Positions 46,367-57,649 of a stretch of 64,000 nucleotides of DNA are shown in pieces (positions within the stretch are counted from its first letter, which is position 1; each line of letters starts with the position of its first letter). Under the pieces are notes generated by a model, which saw nothing but the letters and a program-made list of their open reading frames with translations, had not been told where the DNA came from and ran no database searches. A program made the translations under genes and the position numbers. Source of the DNA: Pleurodeles waltl (Eukaryota > Chordata > Amphibia > Caudata > Salamandridae); assembly GCF_031143425.1 (NCBI RefSeq), contig NC_090444.1, positions 1,317,949,324 through 1,318,013,323 on the forward strand, read 5' to 3'.

Positions 46367-46371
46367 ATCCG

Positions 46372-49300
46372 TAAATAGTATATAGCTGTGCTAAATGAAT
46401 ATGGTATTGTTTATCAAGAACTAACACTTCAACCCTAACCTACTAACGTTTAAGTGGGATTGGACACAAAAGAAAGCATGCCATTGTAAAAAGCCCGCAT
46501 GAACAGCTCTACATTGCTTTGTATCGCACAAGCGCCAGCACCTTCTCGTGGGCCTGGGTTTCCAGTTTTCCAGACTATTATAAAATAACTTTACATTAAT
46601 TTGAAATAACTTGAATTTGCACTACCTATTCTCACGTTTCTCATTATTTGCTCCATATTTTATCAAACTCCTTGGAAAATACCTAAGGATCCCAGAAATA
46701 AACAGTCAATGAGTAAACAATTAATCTTCGAAAAGTGCAAACACTATATTGGAAAACAAGAAAAAATCCAAAACAGACGAAGCAGGCGTTGCACCCAGCC
46801 AACAGGAAAGACGTTCCTGAATACACAGCCTTCGCCATCTCAAATTGGAGTCCTAGACGGGAGAAGATCAACATATTTACATGACCAAGCCCAGAAAGGA
46901 AAGGAAATACTTCAATTCGACCACTGTAGTTTTAATTACGCTCCCAAAATTGATTTATTTGCTTGCAGGGGAGAACTTTTTGCAGAAAATTTCTAGCTGA
47001 GTCATTTCCGCTATAGCAGTCTCCTGTCAGAATATCGCCTACTTCATTCCCGGTGCTCTGGAAGTAATGATAACTGCTAGAGCCATTGCCATTCCATCCT
47101 TTTATGGAGTGGATCCCGTCACCTTTAGGGATCGCTCACCAGTGGCGGGAAGCAGGGACTATTTCTAACTTGTTCACCTCTCGAAATGGCCCTTCGGTCC
47201 TGTACCACCCTGTCGGGCGCCATCCTAGACTGGCAGTTCTACAAAAAGCACACCTGACAGGGTCCTGCATACCCCACGTGCTAGAAGCATCCTTTCAATC
47301 TGGCACTTACAAGCCACAGCTCATCATCTCCTAAAATCACCTGGCTCGGAACCTTTCAGATACTCATGTGCAGAGCCATGAACTTCCATGGTGGTTAAAT
47401 AAGGAAAGCCAGCGTCAGCAGCTCTCTTTCCCTTCGGTACTTCTGACACTGGCTTTGATTCCACTGGTATAGAGGGGTAAAAGGCAGCAGCAGGCACATG
47501 ATCAGGCCTTTATTCGCCTGTTAATTTCTCTCACCGCTCATTACAAATAGGAGGTTATTGAGGAGCTAAGGAAGAGACAACTGACAAACCCTGTCGTGAC
47601 AATGGAAGTTGAAGGGTGCATGGGTTCATTTCCGCCATCACTACAACTGTGGTGAATCAATGTCCCAGGGCACAGCCATATTATGGAGGGTGGGTTGTTA
47701 GGGACATACAAACATTTCTCATTCACCCTAATAATGGCATTTTAGGGTGTATGGTATTATATGACACTAGCTACCTACTCACTCACCCTTAGGGTTACTC
47801 CACATCAGTCAGCTATAAGCTTTAGATCAAAAATGTAGGTCACCAATGCGCTTCTCTCTCTATTATTTTCTTACTGTTTTCAGATCGGATCCCTTTCTCA
47901 TAGAATTGCATTAAAAGTTACGAAATAATTTTTCAATTTATGAAATTGAAATATTTTTCTGAAATGTTGCGCTCAAGAAAATGTCACATAATGATGCGCT
48001 AATTTTCTGGCCTCCGAGTCACGGAGCTTGGTGGTTAATTCTGGATGGGCTGAGGTGATCCATGATTGGTTGTGGATAAAAGGGCCTTAACAAGGCTGAA
48101 ATAACCTCCCCCGCAGATATAGCCGTCAACATTCTCCGAGTGTGGCAAGTCTCCCTTTAAACCCGAGAAAACTAACACAATTTTATAATAAAAAACCTTC
48201 AATGTTTGGGATGCAGGATAGATAACGTTACTGTAGCTATATAGTTGCATAGCATATTGCACAATCACATTTAATGAATAAAAAGTGTCAAACAGATCTA
48301 CATTATCGCCGTCATGTTGTAACTTGATGGTTATTTTCACAGGTAGCATGGACGTCCATTCCCAAAGTAGAGGAAGTAACATATGGCCTTTGAGCTTAAT
48401 GCCAAGTTTGACCCTGACCACACCCTTAGACGCTCGGCAGCCTTCTGTTAGCTGCTGAGGGACTGAGGAAAGGTTAACAAATGGAAACTACGCGAAGTAA
48501 ACAGGACTGTTAGACCCTGGTTACGTTCTGTTCCTACGCCGCCTTCTTGAATTCTCAGAACAAAGGTAGCAAAGGCAGCGCCAGGGAGAACCGGCGATTG
48601 TTGATTGGAGGCCATTCCAAGCCTAGCTTCCACTAGTACATATTCTATATGTGTGATTAAAGTGAAAAGAAGCCTTTTAACTGTATGTTCACTATTTCTG
48701 TTCGGTTAATAGATCGGCTGTTGGACTTCAGTACACTGCGTTTTCTCTTGAGCGAAATATATTTTTCTTTTGTTACCACGCTCAGTTCTTTCTTTAGAAA
48801 GTACACCACATTAGCTTGAAATTTAGGATGAGATTACCCCTCACTTGAATGTTTTTTACTGGCCATTGGCGTCACAGCTGTCTTTTACATCCAGTCAGAC
48901 CTAGTTATCAAAAAATAAACAGTCCTGTCGTCCTGGCATAAGCGCGACCCACAAGCATGAACATCGAGGCTGCACTAAATCTTTGTGTGCTTTGTTTAAT
49001 CGCTGGAAACTTCAATATTAGGCAGGCTATTTTTGCCAGCACGTATTATGTATTCCTTAATCGGCAGACAAGATAGGAAACGTGTTTCAGAAGGGTTTGT
49101 TGTGCAGAAGGTGGTCCACCTGGCGTGTTTTTGATTTTTTACAGCAGCAACGCATGCATATAAACAGAATGTCACCGGATAGAAATTCAGTCGATGTAAT
49201 GTTATGGCTCTTTTGAGTATTGCAAAGACATAAGCGAAAAATCACAGAGGAAACGAATGCAGCTTCCTGTAGGGTAGTTTAAACGCATAATGCTGTGGTC

Positions 49301-49640
49301 AATAGTTTATTTTAAGAATTTTCTTTTAACACCTCATTGACTATGCATGCCGTGGGAGAGATTTACACAAAATAGGGCAATACAGTAGAGCAGTCAAGAT
49401 TGCTGCAGTGTATTGTGCTACGGGAGAGAGAACAGCATAGAGATTTGTTTACTAAGTATGGCCTGCTGCTGCTCTCGTCACCTTGCGTTGGCGTTCTTTA
49501 AGGTTGACTAGCACCAGGCAGAAACCTTTGCACGAGAGTAAAGGTGTGTTTGCTATATAGTATTCGATTTGTACTGGAAGGACACCTTTGGAGTACAAAA
49601 TCCTGTCCCTTGACTATTATTATTGATACATTTCACCCAT
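46372..49640. other. Gene-free region, nothing recognised
   Basis: 3.3 kb of mixed-composition DNA. Frames are short and show no family signature. This is the longest stretch without a recognised repeat, and may be old unique sequence or decayed elements. Confidence 0.4.
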
Positions 49641-50116
49641 TCACCCATTGGAAGTGTGCTGTAAAGTGCCGCTTTTGCAGGGGTTGGGTCTTGGATGCCT
49701 CCCAGGCCAGAATTGTCTTGATCTTGGGATAGAGAGGTTGCACACAATAGAACCTTGCTCTGTCTGGCATTCGCTTGCCTTGATAGTCAGGCCTGCCTGT
49801 TGCAGGGCCCTAAGCACTTCCTTGAGGTGGACCAGGTGGTCCTCCCAGGTGGAAACGAATACAGCAACATTATTTAGATATGCTGCAGTGAAGCTCTCCA
49901 AGCCTGAAAGTATATTAACCTACTTCAGCAAGGTGGCAGGTACATTCTACAACCCAAATGTATGTATGTATCTATGTAGAGGAGACTTGTAAAGCGCGTT
50001 CCGGCTCAGAAATGAGCATCGAAGCGCTAAAAACAAAGGTGAGGAGAGAGTGAGCTGAAACACGGTTCTAGAGGAAGAAGAAAATAAGAAGAAAAGTCAA
50101 GATAAGAGACCATAAA

Positions 50117-51547
50117 TTAGCACGGAAAGAGATGAGTTTTAATCAATTTGCGAAAGCTCAGGTAGTTGGGTTCCTTTCTAATGTGGATAGGAAGATCATT
50201 CCAGTGTCTAGCCGCGACTGCAGTAAAGGCCTTATCCCCCCACTTGACTTTCCTAGTACGTGGGGCATGGATCCTAAAAGCATTGCGAGACCTTAGATTA
50301 CGTCTGGGAGTGTACCAGCAGAGCTGGGAGACCAAATGGTGGGGTCTAGTGCCATGTAGTGCTTTGTGGGTCAAGCACAAAATTAAAAAAAATACTCGTT
50401 GAGCCACTGGGAGCCAGTGCAAATGTTTAAGGCTACCAGTGGCTGAGGCAGAATGAGGAAGATTTAAAATGGATTTAGCGGCCAAATTAGATAGTAAAGC
50501 ATTACAGTAGTCTAGCCTAGAAATAATCAGGGCCAGAGTAACTGTAACTTTCCACTCTAGTTTCAAATAGGGAAACATTTTCCTCAACATTTTCAGAATC
50601 TATAAACATGTTGCCGCAGTCTGGCAAACTTGAACTTTGAAAGATAAATGATCATCGAAGATGACCCCTAAATTTCTGCTAGAGGTAATGGGAATGGGGA
50701 GGGCTCCGCACTCAGCAGGCCACCAGCAAGCATTCCAGCGCTCTATCCCAGATCCGATGCAAATAATTTCGTTTTTTGCCCCATTCAATTTCAGCCAATT
50801 TTTGCCCATCCAATTATTAATAGCTGACATGCAATTATAGCAGCGATCTGCTGCTTCCTCCCAATTCTTGTCCACAGGTATAATAAGCTGAGTGTCATCA
50901 GCATAGGACGTTGGTATAAGGGCAATTGACCGTATAAGGTTGGCCAGGGGAGACATGTACATATTGAATAGGGTAGGGCTCAGAGAAGAGCCCTGAGGAA
51001 CCCCACACGGTAGTAGATAGGCAGCTGATCTAAAATCACCACATTTGGCTGTTGTCCATCTATCCATCAAAAATGATTTCAGCAGTGCTAAAGCTTGGTC
51101 TCTGATGCCTGCCCGGAATAGACGGGTAAGTAGGATTTGGGGTGAGATGGTGTGAAAGGCTGCCGATAGATCAAGTAGTACCAAAATGGCCCCTTTTCCA
51201 CCATCTACCATCTTACGTATGACGTCCTAGGATGTAATAAGAGCAGACTCAGTGCTGTGACATTTTCGGAAGCCACATTGTGAGGGGTCTAGTACGCACT
51301 TCTTTGTTAAAAAAAACATTATCTCCTTGTTCATATGCTTTTCGCATATTTTAGCTAAAAAGGGAAGGAGGGCGATCGGGCGTAAATTGGTAAGGTCAGA
51401 GTGGTCATTAGCCTTCTTCTTCAGAGGGATCACCATTGTCTCCTTCCAGGCAGTAGGATATCTTCCGGACAATAAAACTTCTTGTAAAATGGGAACTATT
51501 GCCTGAGAAAAGAATTCAGGAGCTAATTGCAAAATGGACGGAGGCAA
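50117..51547 (-). pseudogene. LINE-A reverse transcriptase and C-terminal domain
   Basis: Three consecutive frames hold the RT. 51547-51227 carries the fingers (NLRPIALLPFLAKICEKHMN, SQCGFRKCHSTESAL). 51211-50600 carries the palm with the catalytic YADD (near 50900) and WLKLNGAKNE. 50590-50117 carries the C-terminal segment. The RT primes on nicked target DNA. Stops lie between the segments, e.g. near 51220 and 50595. Confidence 0.85.
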
Positions 51548-52099
51548 GGGTCTAGGGGAGAGCCTGACTTAGTCTCCAAGATTATTTTTTGAATATCATC
51601 TTATGAGGGAGGTGAGAACTGAGATAGGGTCAGGTTGCTGATGTTCACTGCTTCATCAGATAAAATAGTCTGATCGTCATCAGATGAATTGGAGGAGGAG
51701 GTCAGAGCCTTGACTACTTTAAAAAGCTCACGGGGTGCATTAGCCACTTCTTTAATCTTGATAGAATAAAAGTCAGATTTAGATATAAAGCAAGCACTTT
51801 TATAAGTTTTAAGTGCCAGCTTCACTTTCACTTTTAGAGCTGGAAAGGGATTGAGCTTCCAATGCTGCTCCTGTTGGCGGTATCTTCTCTGGAGAAGTTT
51901 AAGCTCCTTGGTGAACCAAGGTTGGCTTGGTTTATTAGTTTTATGATTCGTCATTCGTTTTGGGGGGGGGGGCAAGTTGCTTCATAGCACTTGTAATCCC
52001 AAGATTGAAACTCTCCAATAAGGACAAAGGCCTCTCATTGGTCCTGTTCCATTCTTTTTCCAGAATAGGGACCAGTTCCGTTGGCTTAACCTGTTTCCA

Positions 52100-53041
52100 T
52101 TACCTGACAATCTTACTATTGGGCCCAGGAGCAAAGGATAACAGAGCAGGAGTGACCGCAAAGATCAGTAGGTGATGGTCTGTCCAACTCTGTGGGATAT
52201 TGATGAGCTCTAATGGAGTTTTTGAATGGGCAAAAACCCCATCTAACAGGTGACCCGCTGTGTGAGTGGCGGAGGTGACCTTGAGGGTCCAGTCGAATGT
52301 CGACATAAGATCCATGAATTCTTTAGCAATGAGACTGTTAGGTTCGTCAAAATGAATGTTAAAGTCCCCCAATATTGCTTTGGGGGACATAACCAGAGGC
52401 TCGATCAGTTCAGTCCAGGTTTGGACAAAGCTGAAGCAAGAGCCAGGGGGGCAATAAATGAAAAGGCCTTCCAAAAGAATGACATTATTCATAAAAATGT
52501 TAAAATTCATGGCTTCATATGATGTGGATGACAAATTCTTCCACGTACATGTAAGTGTGGAGCTACAAAAGATAGCCAGTCCTCCACCTCTTTTAGATGG
52601 TCTGTCTGCTCTAACATAGGAGTAACCTGTGGGATAGAATCTAAAAAATCAGTCTAAATTGAAAGTTTCAATCATCTCCCTTATTTCTATTTTATGTTTG
52701 GGGAGAGAGCTGGCGTTGATAAGAGCGAATTGAAGATTATTACTGGTAACGCCCTTCACATTCTTGGTCAGTTTCACAGTGGTGTAAGGACACTCTGACT
52801 GAGCTCTGGCTTCTTGCAGGGTTAAAGGAGGGAGTAGTATCCAGCTACAGAGCCCGCAGGAGCGGCGGAATGAACAATTCAGTGACATGCAGTGACCGCA
52901 GCTCCTGCCTTCCAGGGTTCTTAGGAACAGCGGAGATAGGGAGCCCACTTTGATGGATGGGGCGGGGGTCCTGGCCCCGTATGGGTGTGGACGGGCGCAG
53001 ACGGGCTTGCCTTTGGCGCACCTTCGGCACACCAGCGGCAC
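52100..53041 (-). pseudogene. LINE-A apurinic-type endonuclease and N-terminus
   Basis: 53041-52649 ends with LQFALINASSLPKHKIEIRE, the usual entry to a LINE endonuclease. 52534-52100 carries GDFNIHFD, a His-x2-Gly-x2-LDG-VFA motif and SWTDHHLLIF (SDH-type box with Thr for Ser). This enzyme nicks the target. Confidence 0.8.
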
Positions 53042-53602
53042 GGCCGCTTGCTCGCAGGCATAAATAGTGCTGGGTCTCTAAACAACACAGAGACACCGGA
53101 CAACTAGCCCGCTAAAAGATTAAATCGGGCATCACTTTTAATTGCAAGTGGCCTTCAGGGGTACAAAAAAACAGATCTCTCCTTCACTCCTTGTGTGAGG
53201 TCTCTTTGCCAATAATCTGAAGTCAGGTGAGAGTTCCTCAGATACTTTGCTGCCCCCAACTTATCAATTAGCTCATCAGCTCTAGATATGGGGTGGACAT
53301 CGGTCTTAATGACTGCATTTAGGCATCTGTATTCCACACAGAACTTTCTCTCCTTTTGGATTAGCTTTAGGCACCAGTACCACTGGGCTGGCCCAATACT
53401 ACTAGAAGGCTCTATCACCCTTAAGTTTAGCAACCTCAGTCTTGACACTAGCTTTGACCTGGTCTGACAGTCTGTACATTTTACTTGTGACAGGCAAGGT
53501 GCCACCTGTGCCCACATTATGGGTGAACCAAATTGTTAGACCTGGGGTCAATAAAAACAGAGCAGCAAACTGCCTTGGAAACTTATAGCAGTACCTCTGC
53601 TT

Positions 53603-55625
53603 TTAGTAGGTTAGAGTGGAATAGAAAACTACTCCCTCCACTGACCCATCTGTAACAGTCGATAACAGCAGGTTAGGGGGAGGCTCACTATGCTCTTCTT
53701 TCCCTCGAGCTGTCACCATGACCATTCTAATGTCTGCTCTGTCATGGTGGAGTTTCAACTTGTTCACATGGATAACCCTGTCAGGGTTTCTTGGGGTTCT
53801 TAAGTCTACCAGGTAGGTGAACTCCCCTTTATTTTCCAGGATAGGATAATGCCCTATCACATGTCCTGAAGTGCTTTGTGTGTTATAGTCTCCATTGCTT
53901 CACAAGCTCCTGGCTGGCCTCTAAATTCTTGCTTGCCTTTCTTATGTATTCAGCAATGCTAGAGTGAATACCTGACACATAGGGGCATATTTATACTCCG
54001 TTTGCGCCGAATTTGCGTCGTTTTTTTCGACGCAAATTCGGCGCAAAACTAACGCCATATTTATACTTTGGCGTTAGACGCGTCTAGCGCCAAAGTATGA
54101 GGAATGAGCGTCATTTTTTTGCGTGAACGCCTTCCTTGCGTTAATGAGATGCAAGGTAGGCGTTCCCGTCTAGAAAAATGACTGCGACGCAAATGCGTTG
54201 TATTTATACTCCCGGGCAAAAATGACGCCCGGGAGTGGGCGGGGCAAAAAAACCCGCATTTGCGCCTCTTTTTAACGCCTGGGTCAGGGCAGGCGTTAAG
54301 GGACCTGTGGGCTCAAAATGAGCCCACAGCTGCCCTCCCATGCCCCCAGGGACCCCCCCTGCCACCCTTGCCCACCCCAGGAGGACACCCAAGGATGGAG
54401 GGACCCACCCCAGGGACATTCAGGTAAGTTCAGGTAAGTATAATTTTTATTTAAAAAAAAAAAAAAATTGGCATAGGGGGGCCTGATTTGTGCCCCCCTA
54501 CATGCCACAATGCCCAATGACCATGCCCAGGGGACATAAGTCCCCTGGGCATGGCCATTGGGCAAGGGGGCATGACTCCTGTCTTTACTAAGACAGGAGT
54601 CATGTAAATGGCGTCTGGGCGTCGTTAAAAATGGCGCAAATCGGGTGGAGGCGATTTTTTTGCCTCTACCTGACTTGCCCCATTTTAAGACGCCCTAACG
54701 CCATTTTCCCCAACGCCGGCGCTGCCTGCTGTACGTGGTTTTTTTCCACGCACACCAGGCAGCGCCGGTCTGCTAGCGCCGGCTAACGCCATTCAATAAA
54801 TACGGCGCCCGCATGGCGCTTCAGAATGGCGTTAGCCGGCGCTAATTTTTTTGACGCAAAACTGCGATAGCGCAGTTTTGCGTCAAAAAGTATAAATATG
54901 GCCCATAGTCTACAATATCTTGGCCCTTTGAGGGGTCGCACCCAACCTTCTCTTATGAAACATACTGGGCCTCTCATTTCTGCGGAACCTCCTTGTAGGC
55001 AAATAAGAGGCATAACAGGAAAACATTCTATCTCCTTCTGAGTTTTACAGGCAAACCCATGATAATGCCCTTCATGGTATTATTGAATCTTTCTACAAGA
55101 TCATTTCCTTGGGGATGGAAGGGAGTGGTGAACACCACAATCATCCCACATTGCTTTCAGGTAGGCTGAAATAAAGTTAATACCCCTATCTGAAGTGCTC
55201 TCCTTAGAGAACCCAACAATAGTAAAGATTCCATGGAGGACTCTAGCCATTTCAGGAGCAGTGAGTGTCCTAAGTAAAATAGCACCCAGATATCTGGTGG
55301 CGTGGTCTTCTACCACCAAGATAAATCTGCTTCCAGGGGCCATTTGAGTTTCACTGGGACCAACAATGTCAATTCCCACCCTTTCAAAGGAAGTACCCAC
55401 CACAGGAAGGGGTATTAGGGGAGCCTTTCACTTGTCCCCTGTCTTGCTAACAGCTTGACAGGTGACACAGAGACAATATAACTCCTTCACTTGTTCAAAC
55501 ATCTGAGGCCAATAAAAATGGTTCACCAACCCTTCCCATGTCTTGGTTTGCCTCAAATGTCTGCCTAAGGGGGAATCAAGGGCCAGGCAAAGGAGTAACT
55601 TGTGGTACAGCTGGTGGACCACCAT
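53603..55625 (-). pseudogene. Gmr1-2 integrase (interrupted)
   Basis: 55625-55428 carries the zinc module (DSPLGRHLRQTKTWEGL...CVTCQ). 55403-55101 carries the core, with Asp in VGIDIVGPSET and Asp in TSDRGINF. After the Harbinger insert it continues (YVSGIHSSIAEYIRK, NLEASQELVKQW). 53860-53603 encodes the C-terminal part (FTYLVDLRTPRNPDRVIHV). It precedes RT on the coding strand, as in Gmr1-1. Confidence 0.82.
53982..54904. mobile_element. Non-autonomous Harbinger-2 relative (923 bp)
   Basis: Left end GGGGCATATTTATACTCCG; right end GTATAAATATGGCCC; ATA duplications flank it. No transposase. Contains several inverted repeats: TTTGCGCCGAATTTGCGTCG/CGACGCAAATTCGGCGC near 54000-54045; a ~24-bp arm pair around 54510-54563 (TGCCCAATG...CATTGGGCA); a GCGCCGG/CCGGCGC pair near 54714-54770; and the terminal hairpin GACGCAAAACTGC/GCAGTTTTGCGTC. 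Confidence 0.88.
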
Positions 55626-55725
55626 TCTCCTGGTTGCCCCTGGTTTGGATCCCTAGCCTCACTATACAGTATTCCCGCCTCCCAGTATACCTTATGGGTT
55701 TTCTTAGACATTACCTTGTTTTTGC

Positions 55726-57330
55726 TTAACAGCCTTGGGACATTCTTCTAGGCTCCAGGATCCATTGATGTTCCCTCAAGGCATGTTGTGCTATTCTGGA
55801 GACACACACCAATTGAGGAAGACCGAACATGTTTGTATGAGTCTTTCTCTCCACCTCTGCCCAGACAGAAGTCTTAAGGTAATTTCCCAGCAGACACTCC
55901 ACTGGGAAGACAGGAGACATAACTACCTTATTTGGGCCAATAAACCCTCCTCAACAAAGTCTACCATAGCTAAAGGATGTGTTTTGTCACATTGTCAGAG
56001 TTGACAGTTTGGAGCACCTTATCAGAGAGTATTTGGTCTAGGGAAACCGGATTTGTCATCATCTGCTGGCTCCTGTTATCCCTCAGAGCCTGTACTTCAT
56101 CCCCACTGATTCTCGGCCATTGCCAATACTTTTCCATACTTGAATGTCAGTGGACCAAGGATTCAATTTCCTCCCCTCCTAAGGAAACTAAGGAGGCCTA
56201 TGTGTACCTTTTGTAATTTCCAGGGTCAACGTCCACCCTCATCCTTACATTAGCAATGCCTTTGGAATGGTCACTAGTGGGTGACTTCTTGGTACACACA
56301 GTGTCTCCACTCTTGTGCCCTGGCTGTTTATAGTCATTGCACACCCCAGCCTTTGAAGGTCAAACATTCTTTCCAGGCACCCCTAACCCCTTGGAATGGG
56401 ATTTGGCTCTGGGCTCCACCCCCAGGGCATCTTTTGGGGACTCTTTGGGGACTCTTTCTTTTTATCCTATTCCCTGTCTTTCCTTTTGAAGAGTGGCCTG
56501 TCCTCCATAACATGATCTCTATGATGGAACACTTTGGGCACTTGGGGGTGTACCCACGTATCAGCCATCTTGCCCAGCTCTCTGAGATTAAATAGCTTTG
56601 AATCGACTAGATACTGGTGTAACTTCCCTGACAAACAATTAGCGAGTATGTGCTCTTTGACCATCAAATTATGGAGCCCATCATATGTTTCTACTCTGTT
56701 AACTTTTACACAAACCTCCAGTGACTTAACGGAAACATCCATAAAGTCCACCAATGTCTGTGTTGCCCCTTTGTGAGTATTGCTAAATGTTTGCACGTAT
56801 TCTCCAGGGTTCAGACCACCCAGCTCAGTGAGTGTCTACTTCATGTGGGGATACGATTCATATACTTCATCCTTAGTGTTAAGAGCCTATCCCTCTCCAC
56901 TGTTGGGACCAGTTCCCACAACAGGGACCTCCAGTGTCGGGCACCCACCCCGCTCCTCCTTAGAGCCCTCTCATAGGATGCTAGTCATTTGTCTGTCATC
57001 CCTCTCAATATACTTAGAAACAATGCCTTTGGGCAATGTGCAATCATAGGCACCCCTTGCAATTACCTCTAGATCATTGCAGTCACCCTCTTTCTTGGGC
57101 ATGATGCCCAGCTTGCCCCTTATTCCTGCCAGGGTCAACTTACTTTCCTCTAAGACCAGTTTCCTCTCCTCCAGCTCTAGGAAGCTTATCTGGGCATCAA
57201 TGTTTTTGGACCCCTTCTCTGAAGTGAAACGCTATTCACTGCCAAATATAGAGATACTCTGAATGACATTTCTGTCCTTGCACAGTGCTCTCAGGTCATT
57301 GATCCTCAGGAGAGGCAAGGTGGCCAAGTT
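55726..57330 (-). pseudogene. Gmr1-2 gag and protease remnant
   Basis: Gag: LPLLRINDLRALCKDRNV near 57310, a charged helix (ISFLELEERKLVLEESKL near 57180), and capsid 56796-56467 (FSNTHKGATQTLVDFMD; YDGLHNLMVKEHILANC), aligning with Gmr1-1 capsid. The knuckle reads CNDYKQPGHKSGDTVC (about 56345-56295), with Tyr replacing the second Cys. The protease region keeps the late VECLLGNYLK motif (55905-55876), but I find no DTG triad. Stops are frequent. Confidence 0.72.
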
Positions 57331-57649
57331 GGTTTCTATGTTCTCCAAACTTATTTTTAACTTTACAAACGTTTACCAAACGTTTCTCAAACTTTTGGAA
57401 ACTTTTGTAAAAGTTGGTAAACTTCAAGTCCTCGTTGGTCCAGCAAAAGTTTAGTTGCCACTGGACTTCTGGTCTCCGGTCACAGCGAAACCAGTGGTTC
57501 CCTTTGATGATGGACACTGTCCACCATGGGCAACCAAACAGCACTCCAACGACTCTCCTTGGTCCATCAGATTCAGTGTAATTTTTGAGCACTGGGACTT
57601 GGTTGTCCAAACTGCACATCTGGTGTCAGTGGTGATCAGGAAATTGTAG

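Larger units (their letters stand above)
49959..53126 (-). mobile_element. LINE-A: L2/CR1-type LINE inserted in Gmr1-2
   Basis: About 3.17 kb. Order on -: basic Pro/Arg-rich start (53090-52700), AP endonuclease (52700-52100; ILGDFNIHFD, HTAGHLLDGVFA, WTDHHLLIF), RT (51547-50600; LLDLSAAFHTI, GVPQGSSLSPTLFN, YADDTQLI), C-terminal domain (50590-50117; WNDLPIHIRK). The 3' UTR ends GCGCTTTACAAGTC and a GTAT-type tail. Several stops and frameshifts. Junctions: AACCCAAA at 49951-49958 and GGGCATCAC from 53127. No clear TSD. Confidence 0.87.
49650..53517 (-). pseudogene. Gmr1-2 reverse transcriptase (interrupted by LINE-A)
   Basis: 53517-53127 carries the RT start (ERKFCVEYRCLNAVIKTDVH, ADELIDKLGAAKYL, TPEGHLQLKVMP across a frameshift). 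49958-49650 carries the rest: AAYLNNVAVFVSTWEDHL, where the YxDD box should be, then VLRALQQAGLTIKASECQ. Both catalytic Asp codons read Asn. No RNase H follows. Confidence 0.82.
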
